A DNA stretch of 8,243 nucleotides from an uncultured Clostridia bacterium (GTDB lineage: Bacteria > Bacillota > Clostridia > Oscillospirales > CAG-272). Numbering within the stretch: position 1 is the stretch's first letter; each line of letters begins with the position of its first letter. Under the pieces are notes generated by a model, which saw only the letters and a list, made by a program, of their open reading frames with translations, was not told where the DNA came from and did not search any database. Positions 1 to 5,349 of the stretch are shown one piece after another. The translations under genes were made by a program, and so were the position numbers. Where the stretch lies: the NCBI GenBank assembly GCA_937884385.1, contig CALGCW010000031.1:1-8243 (forward strand), given 5' to 3'.

Positions 1-1
1 C

Positions 2-475
2 GAATTGATTAAACATGACACAACGGACAAACAGGCCGGGGCCATGGCTCTAATGTTGGCGGCGGACAGGATCGCGCATAACGTGTTCTTCCACAACGAA
101 CCGGAGTTAGAGGCGCAAGATGTGGCGGAGTATCAGTCAAGTCAAAAGCAAGTCGATGTGACCGAACGGGCATATCAATTCGTGTGCGGCATACTGGCGG
201 AGAACAGCAACAACTTTGACCCGGAACTGTCACGGGTGCTTTGGGGCAAATCGGAACCCGCAGAAAGCGCGGTTTACGTGAATAAGACCGTCCTGAACCG
301 CATTATGACGGATGCCGGGTACGACTTTGAAGCGTGTAAAAAGGCGTGGGTTAGGAATGGGCATATGCAAAAAGACGCATACGATAGATACACGCATTAT
401 ATGAGTATCAACGGTATGCCAACGCGATATGTGAAGCTGATTATGCCGAGACAAGAACAAGAAAGCGCAAGGTGA
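2..475 (+). CDS. C-terminal part of a DUF927-like phage replication protein (primase/helicase type), 5' partial
   Basis: The frame is open from the window edge, so the true start lies upstream; the TTG at base 5 is only the first start-like codon inside. The 157 visible residues are mainly alpha-helical. They open with a MLAADRIAHNVFF-type helix, continue with a helix containing VTERAYQFVCGILAEN, and end in a compact domain with WGK, VYVNKTVLNRIM, AGYDFEACKKAWVRNGHM and a short beta ending RYVKLIMP. This succession resembles the tail of DUF927/Cch-type proteins of Gram-positive phages and islands, where a P-loop helicase core is followed by a winged-helix module that asks whether a residue string is present to bind DNA. 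Walker motifs would be upstream and are not seen. It probably acts in element replication. The assignment rests on recalled family features only. Nine bases separate its ribosome-binding-like AAGG tail from the next start at 482. Confidence 0.55.
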   Translation, partial: ELIKHDTTDKQAGAMALMLAADRIAHNVFFHNEPELEAQDVAEYQSSQKQVDVTERAYQFVCGILAENSNNFDPELSRVLWGKSEPAESAVYVNKTVLNRIMTDAGYDFEACKKAWVRNGHMQKDAYDRYTHYMSINGMPTRYVKLIMPRQEQESAR

Positions 476-481
476 AACATA

Positions 482-778
482 ATGTATTATTGCAAATCAT
501 GTGGTGCAGTATTCGGACAAGCAGAGCAGGATCGGAACGGCAAATACATCTGCCCGGATTGCGGATCGAAACGGTTTGAAGCGGCGCAACAATGCCGAAT
601 ATGCAAAGAGTATTTTGTATCGGAGAACACATACGACAAGTATTGTGACGATTGCAGACGGAACGCATTAGATCAATTCACGAAAGCTGTTGAACAGCAC
701 GTTGACCCGGACTACGTTGAGTTGTTGCGATCCGAGTATGACGATCTGGATTATATAATGCGGAATGATGAAGATTGA
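482..778 (+). CDS. Double zinc-ribbon small protein, 98 aa
   Basis: Two zinc-ribbon knuckle pairs are visible: C4-x2-C7 with C24-x2-C27, then C38-x2-C41 with C55-x2-C58. The remaining ~40 residues are acidic and helical, with DPDYVELLRSEYDDLDYIM. Such proteins usually bind one or two structural zinc ions and contact nucleic acid or a protein partner; the exact role cannot be read from the sequence. The ATG at 482 follows AAGG (469-472) by nine bases, and the gene starts six bases after the DUF927-like stop, so the two are probably co-transcribed. It is followed by one of the few non-coding gaps in this operon (779-883). Confidence 0.8.
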   Translation: MYYCKSCGAVFGQAEQDRNGKYICPDCGSKRFEAAQQCRICKEYFVSENTYDKYCDDCRRNALDQFTKAVEQHVDPDYVELLRSEYDDLDYIMRNDED

Positions 779-860
779 GTAGGTCTGGCCAACCGAGGGA
801 GCCTGCTGGACATGGGAGCCAGAGGTACAGCATCGTGATTTAGCTGGTGGGGACCGATGC
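779..860 (+). ncRNA. Candidate structured RNA between genes: two successive hairpins
   Basis: Hairpin 1 pairs GTA+TCTGGC (779-789, with an unpaired GG) with GCCAGA+TAC (818-826, with an unpaired GG), that is six plus three base pairs around a symmetric internal loop. A GGGAGCC heptamer occurs twice inside (797-803, 814-820). Hairpin 2 pairs GCATCG (830-835) with CGATGC (855-860). The stretch has no convincing gene in any frame, although the rest of the operon is packed with overlapping genes. It may be a regulatory leader, a processing site or a small phage RNA. I do not recognise the class. The pairings were found by eye, without energy calculation. Confidence 0.35.
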
Positions 861-883
861 AATATAAGTTATGGAGGATCAGG

Positions 884-931
884 ATGGCTAAGCCCAATTT
901 GGATTATATCATGGGGGACGGTACGGAATGA
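884..931 (+). CDS. Very small ORF, 15 aa, translationally coupled to the next gene
   Basis: The peptide reads MAKPNLDYIMGDGTE. A good GGAGG (873-877) lies six bases before ATG 884, and the stop overlaps the next start as ATGA (928-931), as at other junctions here. An in-frame ATG at 857 would give 24 aa, but it lies inside the 3' arm of the hairpin 830-860. The ORF may be a leader peptide that feeds ribosomes into the 54-aa gene rather than a functional protein. Confidence 0.35.
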   Translation: MAKPNLDYIMGDGTE

Positions 932-1092
932 AACAGCCATTAAAAGACAGGCTAAAAGAGGACGAAAATGCCATGTATGACGCTACGGTTCAAATCGGAT
1001 GGGACAACACGATATGGCAGAATCAAATCATATACGCGATATGCAAGACGCTACTGGATATATTGGAGTGGATCAGGAGGGAAAAGGCATGA
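928..1092 (+). CDS. Small helical protein, 54 aa, unknown function
   Basis: The peptide begins MKQPLKDRLKEDENAMYD and ends DILEWIRREKA. It looks like one or two amphipathic helices with a charged N-terminus and a tryptophan-rich middle (GWDNTIWQNQ). No family is recognised. The start overlaps the preceding stop by ATGA, and its own stop (1090-1092) overlaps the ATG at 1089 of the following gene in the same way. That double coupling is the main argument that it is translated. The AGGAGG for the next gene (1075-1080) lies inside its 3' end. Confidence 0.55.
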   Translation: MKQPLKDRLKEDENAMYDATVQIGWDNTIWQNQIIYAICKTLLDILEWIRREKA

Positions 1093-1544
1093 CGGACTAT
1101 AAGAAGCTGGTCAAGGCGTTGCGGTGCAAGCGTGACGATTGCGAGGGATGCGACCTTGCTTTCTTTGACAATGACGAAGGGTGGATGTGCCAATATGCCG
1201 CAAAGGATGACGATGCCGCCGACGCGATAGAGGCTTTGCAAGCGGAGAATCCTATCGTTGAAACCGTGCTGGTAGACAAGATGCGGCAACAGATGGAGGA
1301 AACCGCCTGCCACTGCAACGTGAAGGAGAACGCTGAACTGATAGCGAGGATTCTGGACGATGATGTGGACGGAAAGGTGTTTGAGTTGCCGAAGCGGGGC
1401 CAATGGATTGAGGAATCATACAACAATCAGCACAACCTGTATCGGTGTTCTGTGTGCGGTCTTGAAATGCTTACGAACCCGGATTATGCGAAAAAGCATA
1501 AATACTGTTTTTCGTGCGGGGCGAAGATGGAGGTGCAGGAATGA
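1089..1544 (+). CDS. Phage-type cysteine-rich protein with C-terminal zinc ribbon, 151 aa
   Basis: The start at 1089 is chosen because AGGAGG (1075-1080) sits eight bases upstream and the ATGA overlap matches the operon pattern. A longer frame from 999 has no ribosome binding site and would run over the whole preceding gene. The N-terminus (MTDYKKLVKALR, then C13, C18, C21, C34) and the AADAIEALQAEN helix are familiar from Clostridia phage and prophage proteins. The C-terminus has RGQWIEE followed by a zinc ribbon: C120-x2-C123 and C140-x2-C143 in CFSCGAKM. Family members are usually annotated as hypothetical. A structural zinc and a binding role are inferred; no enzyme motif is seen. Confidence 0.85.
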   Translation: MTDYKKLVKALRCKRDDCEGCDLAFFDNDEGWMCQYAAKDDDAADAIEALQAENPIVETVLVDKMRQQMEETACHCNVKENAELIARILDDDVDGKVFELPKRGQWIEESYNNQHNLYRCSVCGLEMLTNPDYAKKHKYCFSCGAKMEVQE

Positions 1545-1687
1545 GCGATCTGAAACCGTGTCCGTGTAAGGATTGCGACACACGAAAGACCTACGCCCTG
1601 TTGTTTGATATGCATATCAGCGGTGACGATTGCCCGTATGTATGCGAGAAGTATGAACGCTGGGCAGCAGAAAGGAGCGAAGCATGA
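1541..1687 (+). CDS. Cysteine-rich micro-protein, 48 aa
   Basis: The peptide MSDLKPCPCKDCDTRK... has C7, C9 and C12 at the front and C31/C35 in DCPYVCEKYERW, enough to bind one zinc ion. The start overlaps the previous stop as ATGA, with GGAGGTG (1529-1535) just upstream. Its stop overlaps the next ATG (1684) in the same way. No family is recognised beyond the general type of small cysteine-rich phage proteins. The coupling on both sides makes it likely to be a real gene. Confidence 0.65.
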   Translation: MSDLKPCPCKDCDTRKTYALLFDMHISGDDCPYVCEKYERWAAERSEA

Positions 1688-1995
1688 GGCTGATTGATGC
1701 GGATGCGCTACCAAAGTACACGGGTTATGCGCTTAGTGCTGTCGAAGTGGCAAAGGCAGTAGAGAACGCTCCGACAATCGCCGCCTCCCCGTGGCGCAGT
1801 GTGGAGGATGAGTTGCCTGATAAAAACACAGATGTGCTATTCTACGATGAAAACGGGCAATTTCACAATGGGGTTATGTCACGGTTCCGTGGGTACACGG
1901 AATTTATAGATTATGACGGAAACACTTTGCATGACATAACACATTGGATGCCGTTCCCGGAGCCGCCGAAGGAGGTGAACCATGAAAGTATTTGA
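1684..1995 (+). CDS. DUF551 domain protein, 103 aa
   Basis: Residues 1-35 form the MRLIDADAL... ENAPTI module common in Clostridia phage proteins. From residue 36 the DUF551 pattern follows: PWRSVEDELPD, then DVLFYDENGQ, then ITHWMPFPEPPKE. DUF551 proteins are short phage-associated proteins of unknown biochemical role. AAGGAG (1672-1677) precedes ATG 1684. The last 14 bases overlap the next gene. The block encoding EPPKE (1960-1975) also supplies AAGGAGGTG for the gene at 1982, the first of four such dual-use junctions. Confidence 0.85.
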   Translation: MRLIDADALPKYTGYALSAVEVAKAVENAPTIAASPWRSVEDELPDKNTDVLFYDENGQFHNGVMSRFRGYTEFIDYDGNTLHDITHWMPFPEPPKEVNHESI

Positions 1996-2332
1996 GAATG
2001 ACCCGTTCGAACCAACCTATCAAGCGTTCAAGGAACTGTACCCAGATAAGGATGCTATCTGCTATTTGGTGTATGAGATAAAAGACGATGACGGGAACAA
2101 CGTACACGGGTTGACGAATTTCGCAGATACCGATGGCGAGAATGAAATACCGATTGTTTATGTAGATTGCAATCAAACAATAAATGAAGCGGGTGATGTT
2201 CTATGCCATGAACTTGCCCACGTTGCTGTTGGGTTTGGACATGACCACGATGAAGTGTGGGAAAGTGCGTACAATGCCATATACCGTAGATATGGGGAAA
2301 TCATGGGAATGGAGCCGCCGAAGGAGGAATAG
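1982..2332 (+). CDS. HELAH-motif zinc metallopeptidase-like protein, 116 aa
   Basis: The core is HELAH at residues 76-80, the HExxH zinc-binding motif with E77 as candidate catalytic base. It is followed by GFGHDHDEVWESAYNAIYRR, in which H89 (or H87) could be the third ligand, an arrangement seen in SprT- and WLM-like small metallopeptidases (H-x-H-D-x-x-F/W followed by a helix). Upstream, EIPIVYVDCNQ is a beta strand facing the active site. The protein is short, so it is a minimal domain; whether it cuts a protein is not shown by sequence. The start at 1982 has AAGGAGGTG five bases upstream. It ends in GMEPPKEE, the shared junction peptide, and its stop precedes the next ATG by only two bases. 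Confidence 0.7.
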   Translation: MKVFENDPFEPTYQAFKELYPDKDAICYLVYEIKDDDGNNVHGLTNFADTDGENEIPIVYVDCNQTINEAGDVLCHELAHVAVGFGHDHDEVWESAYNAIYRRYGEIMGMEPPKEE

Positions 2333-2334
2333 CC

Positions 2335-2526
2335 ATGTCAAAGATATGCGGCAATAGCGTGTGCAACAAAGACCAAGGGACAGGCGGTTGTGTTTCTGCT
2401 GAATGGTGTCCGTATTTCATAAGCACGGAGCCGTCCGTTGCAAGAACTGAAACAATCGTGTTGCCGAGGAGCAAATGGATGGCAACGAATAGAACTGAGC
2501 CGCCGAAGGAGGAATACAATGCCTGA
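2335..2526 (+). CDS. Small protein with four N-terminal cysteines, 63 aa
   Basis: The peptide starts MSKICGNSVCNKDQ, with C5, C10, C19 and C25 as a possible zinc site, then SAEWCPYF. The second half is unremarkable and ends in RTEPPKEEYNA. AAGGAGG (2321-2327) lies upstream of ATG 2335, inside the end of the previous gene. The EPPKEE-coding block (2497-2512) again serves as the ribosome binding site for the next gene, whose ATG (2519) overlaps this stop by eight bases. Function unknown. Confidence 0.65.
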   Translation: MSKICGNSVCNKDQGTGGCVSAEWCPYFISTEPSVARTETIVLPRSKWMATNRTEPPKEEYNA

Positions 2527-2773
2527 AAGATTAACGGATAGGATTCGCCGTAAGTGGACGGAGTTTAGAATCAATGCCTTGAAACGCATATTCAAGTGGG
2601 CCATTGAACGGTATGACAGACTAATGGTTGGCACGTTTCTGGCGTTTTCGTGGGGCATTGACGATATGACGGACTACCACGTTATAGCGGAACGGTCATA
2701 TCGTGACCACTATGTGTTTGGCACGAAAGTGACATGGTACTGCGATGTTGAGCCTCCGCAGGAGGAAGCATGA
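2519..2773 (+). CDS. Basic helical protein with junction tail, 84 aa
   Basis: The start at 2519 follows AAGGAGG (2506-2512) by six bases. A longer frame from 2438 lacks a ribosome binding site and would read through the preceding gene. The N-terminal 34 residues are strongly basic and helical (MPERLTDRIRRKWTEFR...). They are followed by a hydrophobic LMVGTFLAFSWGI stretch (35-47), too short for a certain membrane segment, and a C-terminal part with WYCDVEPPQEEA. The tail is the divergent fourth copy of the EPPKEE block (2750-2765). No family recognised. Confidence 0.6.
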   Translation: MPERLTDRIRRKWTEFRINALKRIFKWAIERYDRLMVGTFLAFSWGIDDMTDYHVIAERSYRDHYVFGTKVTWYCDVEPPQEEA

Positions 2774-2946
2774 CAGACGAAGAAATGGAAAAACGGACAC
2801 AAATGTGTCGGGAGTGTCCGGTACATATGATTGGGCTTGATCTTTGGGGGATGATTAACAACTGGGAAAATTGTTTGTTTTCTACTTGCCCTAACAGAAA
2901 AAAATATCAATGTCATGAATCCGAAAATGGCAAGGAGGACGCATGA
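2770..2946 (+). CDS. Cysteine-rich micro-protein, 58 aa
   Basis: The peptide has C13-x2-C16 in MCRECPVHM and C35-x4-C40 in NCLFSTCPNRKK, plus C48, which suggests a small zinc-stabilised fold. The start overlaps the previous stop as ATGA, with AGGAGG (2760-2765) five bases upstream. Its stop overlaps the start of the DUF3310 gene. The 3' end (CAAGGAGGACGC, ending in KEDA) supplies the next ribosome binding site but no longer encodes EPPKE. Function unknown. Confidence 0.6.
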   Translation: MTDEEMEKRTQMCRECPVHMIGLDLWGMINNWENCLFSTCPNRKKYQCHESENGKEDA

Positions 2947-3236
2947 TGGATAACGTAAACCACCCCGCCCATTACCAAAACGAGAACTATGAGTGCATCG
3001 ATCTAATGCGCGAAATCTACGGTGATGAAGCCGTCCGTAATTTCTGCATTTGCAACGCATACAAATATCGGTTCCGCGCCGGGGCGAAGCAGGGCGAAAC
3101 GGCGCAATCCGATATAGCAAAAGCGGAGTGGTACGAGGCGTACATTATGGAACATTTACCAACAAACGAAATGCTACGATCCGAGAAATTCATAAAATCA
3201 ATTCGGATTGCAAACTCATATTGCGAGGCAAAATGA
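2943..3236 (+). CDS. DUF3310 protein, 97 aa
   Basis: Numbered from the second methionine, the protein shows NHPAHY (5-10), ECID (16-19), CNAYKYRFRAG (36-46) and DIAKAEWYEAY (from 56), which is the DUF3310 signature found in many phages. DUF3310 proteins are often annotated 'nucleotide kinase' by relation to T7 gp1.7, but no P-loop is present and the activity is not shown here. Two adjacent ATGs are possible: 2943 overlaps the previous stop as ATGA, while 2946 has the better spacing (seven bases) from AAGGAGG (2932-2938). Confidence 0.85.
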   Translation: MMDNVNHPAHYQNENYECIDLMREIYGDEAVRNFCICNAYKYRFRAGAKQGETAQSDIAKAEWYEAYIMEHLPTNEMLRSEKFIKSIRIANSYCEAK

Positions 3237-3239
3237 TAC

Positions 3240-3524
3240 ATGGCTAACATATACGATAAAATCAAATCGGAGCAAGGCAAACACGCCGAGCCGCAATACT
3301 CCAATGTATTCCAATTCGACACGGAGCGATCCATAGAGGGGTGTACCGTGATAACCTTTGACGGAGTACCCGGATTTATGTGGATTGGCCCGGACGGAGT
3401 GAGACGAAACGCTGGAATGAAATACCCGTCAATGCGGATCGTGCAAAACGCAACGGTACACATATTGTATGACGAGGCAACCGGGGAGCGTAGTGCGGGG
3501 TGGACAAGAGAGGGCGGTGTGTAA
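3240..3524 (+). CDS. Conserved-looking phage protein, 94 aa, unknown function
   Basis: The protein is probably mixed alpha/beta: a short helical start (MANIYDKIKSEQGK), then TVITFDGVPGFMWIGPDGV, MRIVQNATVHILYDEATGER and a glycine-rich end. No catalytic motif or family is recognised. The ribosome binding site is weak (GAGG, 3225-3228, eleven bases upstream), and the start lies three bases after the DUF3310 stop. The stop overlaps the next start as TAATG, supporting translational coupling to the terminase-small-like gene. Confidence 0.65.
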   Translation: MANIYDKIKSEQGKHAEPQYSNVFQFDTERSIEGCTVITFDGVPGFMWIGPDGVRRNAGMKYPSMRIVQNATVHILYDEATGERSAGWTREGGV

Positions 3525-4273
3525 TGGGACGCAAAAAGAAGAATCAAATCGCAATGGACTTGCCCGAACTGGAACAGGAAGACGATGTGGAGTACGCGGT
3601 TGAAGCCGCCGAATTGAAACCGAAACAGCCGAAGCAGAAAGCAACGGAACACGGCGATCTGCCAAAGTCTGTTGAAAAGCTGATTGACGGGTCTACTCCG
3701 CAACAGCTATCCGAGTGGCAGCAGACAAGGCCGATGCTGTCCGCAGACGAATTGAATCATATATACCTGACCGAAGCGGGGCAAATGACCGTGCAGGAAA
3801 TGGCGGACAAGATCAATTCGATAAGTATCGAGAAGAACGGGAACGCCCGGTACGCTAACTTCACATTGGCGGTTGCGGCAATCGGCAGAGGGGCAGACCA
3901 CGGGAACATAGACGATCTACGCCTACGGTTCTACAGCTACCTTGAATTGACGCAGCTAACCAACATGAAAATCTCCAACATGACCGCATATCTCTCCATC
4001 GGCATGACGCAGAGCAAAGCAACAAAACTGGCGCAAAACGGGACTGAGGACATGAAAGACCTACTGACCGAGATACAAGCGGTGTGCGCTGGGTATCGTG
4101 AAATGGTCACGGCGGACGGAAAGCTCAACCCCGTAACCAGCATATTCTGGCAAAAGAATTTCGATAATATGCAGGACAAGCGGGAGCAAGTCGTAACGGT
4201 CAATGATCCGCTGGGCGAAAAGAGAAGCGCGGAAGAAATCAAGAAGAAATACGAGGATATTATTGTGGGGTAG
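3524..4273 (+). CDS. Terminase-small-subunit-like protein, 249 aa
   Basis: The start at 3524 (MGRKKKNQIAMDLPELE) overlaps the previous stop as TAATG; an upstream GTG at 3500 is less likely. Residues 1-50 are charged and probably disordered. Residues 73-190 are helical, with a helix-turn-helix-like section around QMTVQEMADKINSI and a second around MTAYLSIGMTQSKATKL. The end contains CAGYREMVTADGKLNPVTSIFWQKNFDNM (185-216, shortened: GKLNPVTSIFWQKN) followed by VNDPLG and a charged helix. The NPVT-x-IFWQKN plus DPLG ending recalls small terminase-like DNA-packaging proteins of Gram-positive phages, which bind the packaging site and recruit the large terminase. No large terminase follows in the window. 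The family call is from memory of such endings and is moderate; a regulatory DNA-binding protein is the alternative. Confidence 0.45.
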   Translation: MGRKKKNQIAMDLPELEQEDDVEYAVEAAELKPKQPKQKATEHGDLPKSVEKLIDGSTPQQLSEWQQTRPMLSADELNHIYLTEAGQMTVQEMADKINSISIEKNGNARYANFTLAVAAIGRGADHGNIDDLRLRFYSYLELTQLTNMKISNMTAYLSIGMTQSKATKLAQNGTEDMKDLLTEIQAVCAGYREMVTADGKLNPVTSIFWQKNFDNMQDKREQVVTVNDPLGEKRSAEEIKKKYEDIIVG

Positions 4274-4286
4274 CGTATTGCCCCAC
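4265..4286 (+). other. Hairpin at the end of the rightward operon, stop codon in the loop
   Basis: GTGGGG (4265-4270) pairs with CCCCAC (4281-4286) around a ten-base loop that begins with the TAG stop of the last gene. There is no T-run after it, so it is not a standard intrinsic terminator. It may protect the 3' end or slow transcription before the repeat region. Confidence 0.4.
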
Positions 4287-4302
4287 CGCATTGCACCCGA
4301 AC

Positions 4303-4311
4303 TGATATAAT
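4303..4311 (+). promoter_or_regulatory. Possible extended -10 promoter into the non-coding region
   Basis: TGATATAAT is a perfect extended -10 (TGn plus TATAAT), but no convincing -35 lies 16-18 bases upstream. The same ten-base core, TGATATAATG, recurs in the antisense promoter at 7834-7843. If active, it would transcribe the repeat region rightward. Confidence 0.3.
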
Positions 4312-4365
4312 GCGTAGCTAAACGGCTCAAATTGTATCATTTCGGGTATATTTATTGAGGAAAAG

Positions 4366-4401
4366 ATACCGGGGGTACTCCAAAAACATACCGGGGGTAC
4401 T
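4366..4401 (+). repeat. Direct repeat pair ATACCGGGGGTACT, 22-bp spacing
   Basis: Two exact 14-bp copies lie at 4366-4379 and 4388-4401. Each contains TACC and GGTA around GGG, an inverted-repeat-like core that could bind a dimeric protein. The spacing is about two helical turns. Confidence 0.7.
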
Positions 4402-4518
4402 TATTTTTGGAGGTCGTTTTACTTTTTGGGCTTTCCGATCCGAGGCATACCGCCCGAATTGCCCTGACATTTTATATCAAATCGTGGTGGAAAGTAGCGC
4501 GGCAATCTGTTGCGATCC

Positions 4519-4553
4519 GCAGAAAAATGTGCAAATAAAAGTGCAGAAAAATG
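4519..4553 (+). repeat. Direct repeat pair GCAGAAAAATG, 24-bp spacing
   Basis: Exact 11-bp copies lie at 4519-4529 and 4543-4553, and the following bases are also alike (each unit continues GTGCAAATAAAA or GCACAATAAAA-like). The GCAGAAA core recurs on the same strand near 4645, 4811, 4831 and 4841. Confidence 0.65.
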
Positions 4554-4600
4554 CACAATAAAATAATGCGGATTCCCCAGAAAAAAGTAAATAAAGATGT

Positions 4601-4643
4601 TGGGGATCATTCCGATAAATGGCGGAGTATCGTTCCGATAAAT
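4601..4643 (+). repeat. Direct repeat pair ending TTCCGATAAAT, 23-bp spacing
   Basis: Copies lie at 4601-4620 and 4624-4643. They agree in 16 of 20 positions, with the last 11 identical. The pair is arranged in tandem with a three-base gap, iteron-like. Confidence 0.65.
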
Positions 4644-4734
4644 TGCAGAAAAGCCACAAAAAGTTCCCCAAAACTTGCTCATTTTATGCCGTGAAATTTG
4701 TTCAAATCCTACACATTTCGTGTCTGATTTTTTG

Positions 4735-4791
4735 TGCAACATTTCAATAAAAGTCGCTGGGAATTTTTGCAACATTTCAATAAAAGTCGCT
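4735..4791 (+). repeat. Perfect 24-bp direct repeat, 33-bp spacing
   Basis: Copies lie at 4735-4758 and 4768-4791. Each begins TGCAACATTT and ends AAAGTCGCT. The gap is nine bases and the spacing about three helical turns. This is the longest exact repeat seen in the region. Confidence 0.8.
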
Positions 4792-4803
4792 TGAAAAATG
4801 TGG

Positions 4804-4848
4804 AAAGCCGCAGAAAGACAGAAAAAAATCGCAGAAAGCCGCAGAAAG
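4804..4848 (+). repeat. Direct repeat AAAGCCGCAGAAAG, 31-bp spacing
   Basis: Exact 14-bp copies lie at 4804-4817 and 4835-4848. A third partial CGCAGAAAG lies between them at 4830-4838. Confidence 0.65.
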
Positions 4849-4856
4849 GGATAGAA

Positions 4857-4868
4857 CGGCCCGGGCCG
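4857..4868. repeat. Perfect 12-bp palindrome CGGCCCGGGCCG
   Basis: The palindrome is entirely GC in an otherwise AT-rich stretch, directly after the CGCAGAAAG repeats and before the TTATGCA cluster. It could be a protein-binding site or a nick or cruciform site. Confidence 0.6.
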
Positions 4869-4871
4869 AAA

Positions 4872-5016
4872 AATGCATAATAAAATTTTTATGCACGGAA
4901 TTATGCAAAACGACCCGCCATGAATACAACCAGCGGTTTAGTCTGTATAAATGCGTGTTTTTGCGCTCCGATTATTCACAGGCCGTTGCAAACTGTTTTC
5001 AAGCGGTTTATGCAAG
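4872..5016. other. Cluster of DnaA-box-like sites; candidate origin core
   Basis: Judged against TTATNCACA, there is an exact match on the plus strand at 4972-4980 (TTATTCACA). One-mismatch sites are at 4889-4897 (TTATGCACG, plus), 4901-4909 (TTATGCAAA, plus) and 4942-4950 (TTATACAGA, minus). Weaker ones are at 4872-4880 (minus) and 5008-5016 (plus). Bases 4874-4895 also form a near-perfect inverted repeat of TGCATAA and TTATGCA. AGCGGTTTA occurs twice (4932-4940, 5002-5010). The AT-rich repeats just upstream could be the melting region. Confidence 0.45.
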
Positions 5017-5033
5017 TCGTGACCATCCGATTT

Positions 5034-5051
5034 GGTTAGCCGCCGCTAACC
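5034..5051. repeat. Hairpin GGTTAGC/GCTAACC with four-base loop
   Basis: Seven base pairs with loop CGCC, no T-run on either side. A weaker GTGGC/GCCAC hairpin (5055-5059 with 5072-5076) follows. They may belong to an origin or to a structured RNA. Confidence 0.5.
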
Positions 5052-5106
5052 GATGTGGCGCGGGGCCTCCTGCCACGGTTCGCCTGCAATAGCCTAATGC
5101 GCTCAA

Positions 5107-5160
5107 ACCGCCGCAAACGTGCCTAATTTGCCTTTTTGCGTTGCGGTGGTGTAGATACAC
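5107..5160. repeat. Imperfect long stem followed by GTGTA-GA-TACAC palindrome
   Basis: Bases 5107-5119 can pair with 5139-5150 (11 pairs, one mismatch, one bulge) around a 19-base loop. The second arm runs into the palindrome GTGTAGATACAC (5149-5160). Confidence 0.4.
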
Positions 5161-5185
5161 ATATAAACGCATAAAATCGATTTTA

Positions 5186-5201
5186 GACGCTATACAGCGT
5201 C
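5186..5201. repeat. Hairpin GACGCT-ATAC-AGCGTC
   Basis: Perfect six-base-pair stem with a four-base loop and no T-run. The last of the compact hairpins in the gene-free region. Confidence 0.5.
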
Positions 5202-5349
5202 CCACAACGCAATCGTCTATTTTAGTATATCCGCGCCGCCGCATACCGATCCGCCCCGGCTTGCCTTTTGACGGGCTACAATGGCCCAAAAAGCCGCGAA
5301 ACACGCCGCGCCAGTGTAGTCTGTCATGCGGCAATCTGCACCGCCTTAA

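Noticed and set aside
783..980. Open frame without ATG reading ACWTWEPEVQHRD...
   Set aside because: No start codon or binding site, and it conflicts with the coupled small ORFs at 884 and 928. The two-hairpin explanation fits better.
999..1088. Upstream extension of the 151-aa gene from 999
   Set aside because: It would overlap the entire second half of the coupled 54-aa gene and has no binding site, while 1089 has AGGAGG at ideal spacing.
3500..3523. GTG start at 3500 for the terminase-small-like gene
   Set aside because: It overlaps the 94-aa gene by 25 bases, and ATG 3524 gives the usual TAATG coupling and a typical MGRKKKN beginning.
3017..3703. 228-aa open frame on the minus strand
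   Set aside because: It lies opposite the DUF3310, 94-aa and terminase-small-like genes, which have binding sites and coupling. No binding site of its own; composition typical of a shadow frame.
4355..4561. 68-aa plus-strand frame starting with TTG after the promoter-like TGATATAAT
   Set aside because: No ribosome binding site; the sequence translates the repeats (RYRGYSK, IPGVL) and ends in low-complexity lysine/glutamine.
4419..4775. 118-aa minus-strand frame in the repeat region
   Set aside because: No ribosome binding site, rich in Phe and Ile from AT-rich DNA, and its repeated peptide pieces are just translations of the direct repeats.
4519..4848. CRISPR array suspected from the repeats
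   Set aside because: Each repeat occurs only twice or three times, repeats differ from each other, and there are no uniform spacers or cas genes.
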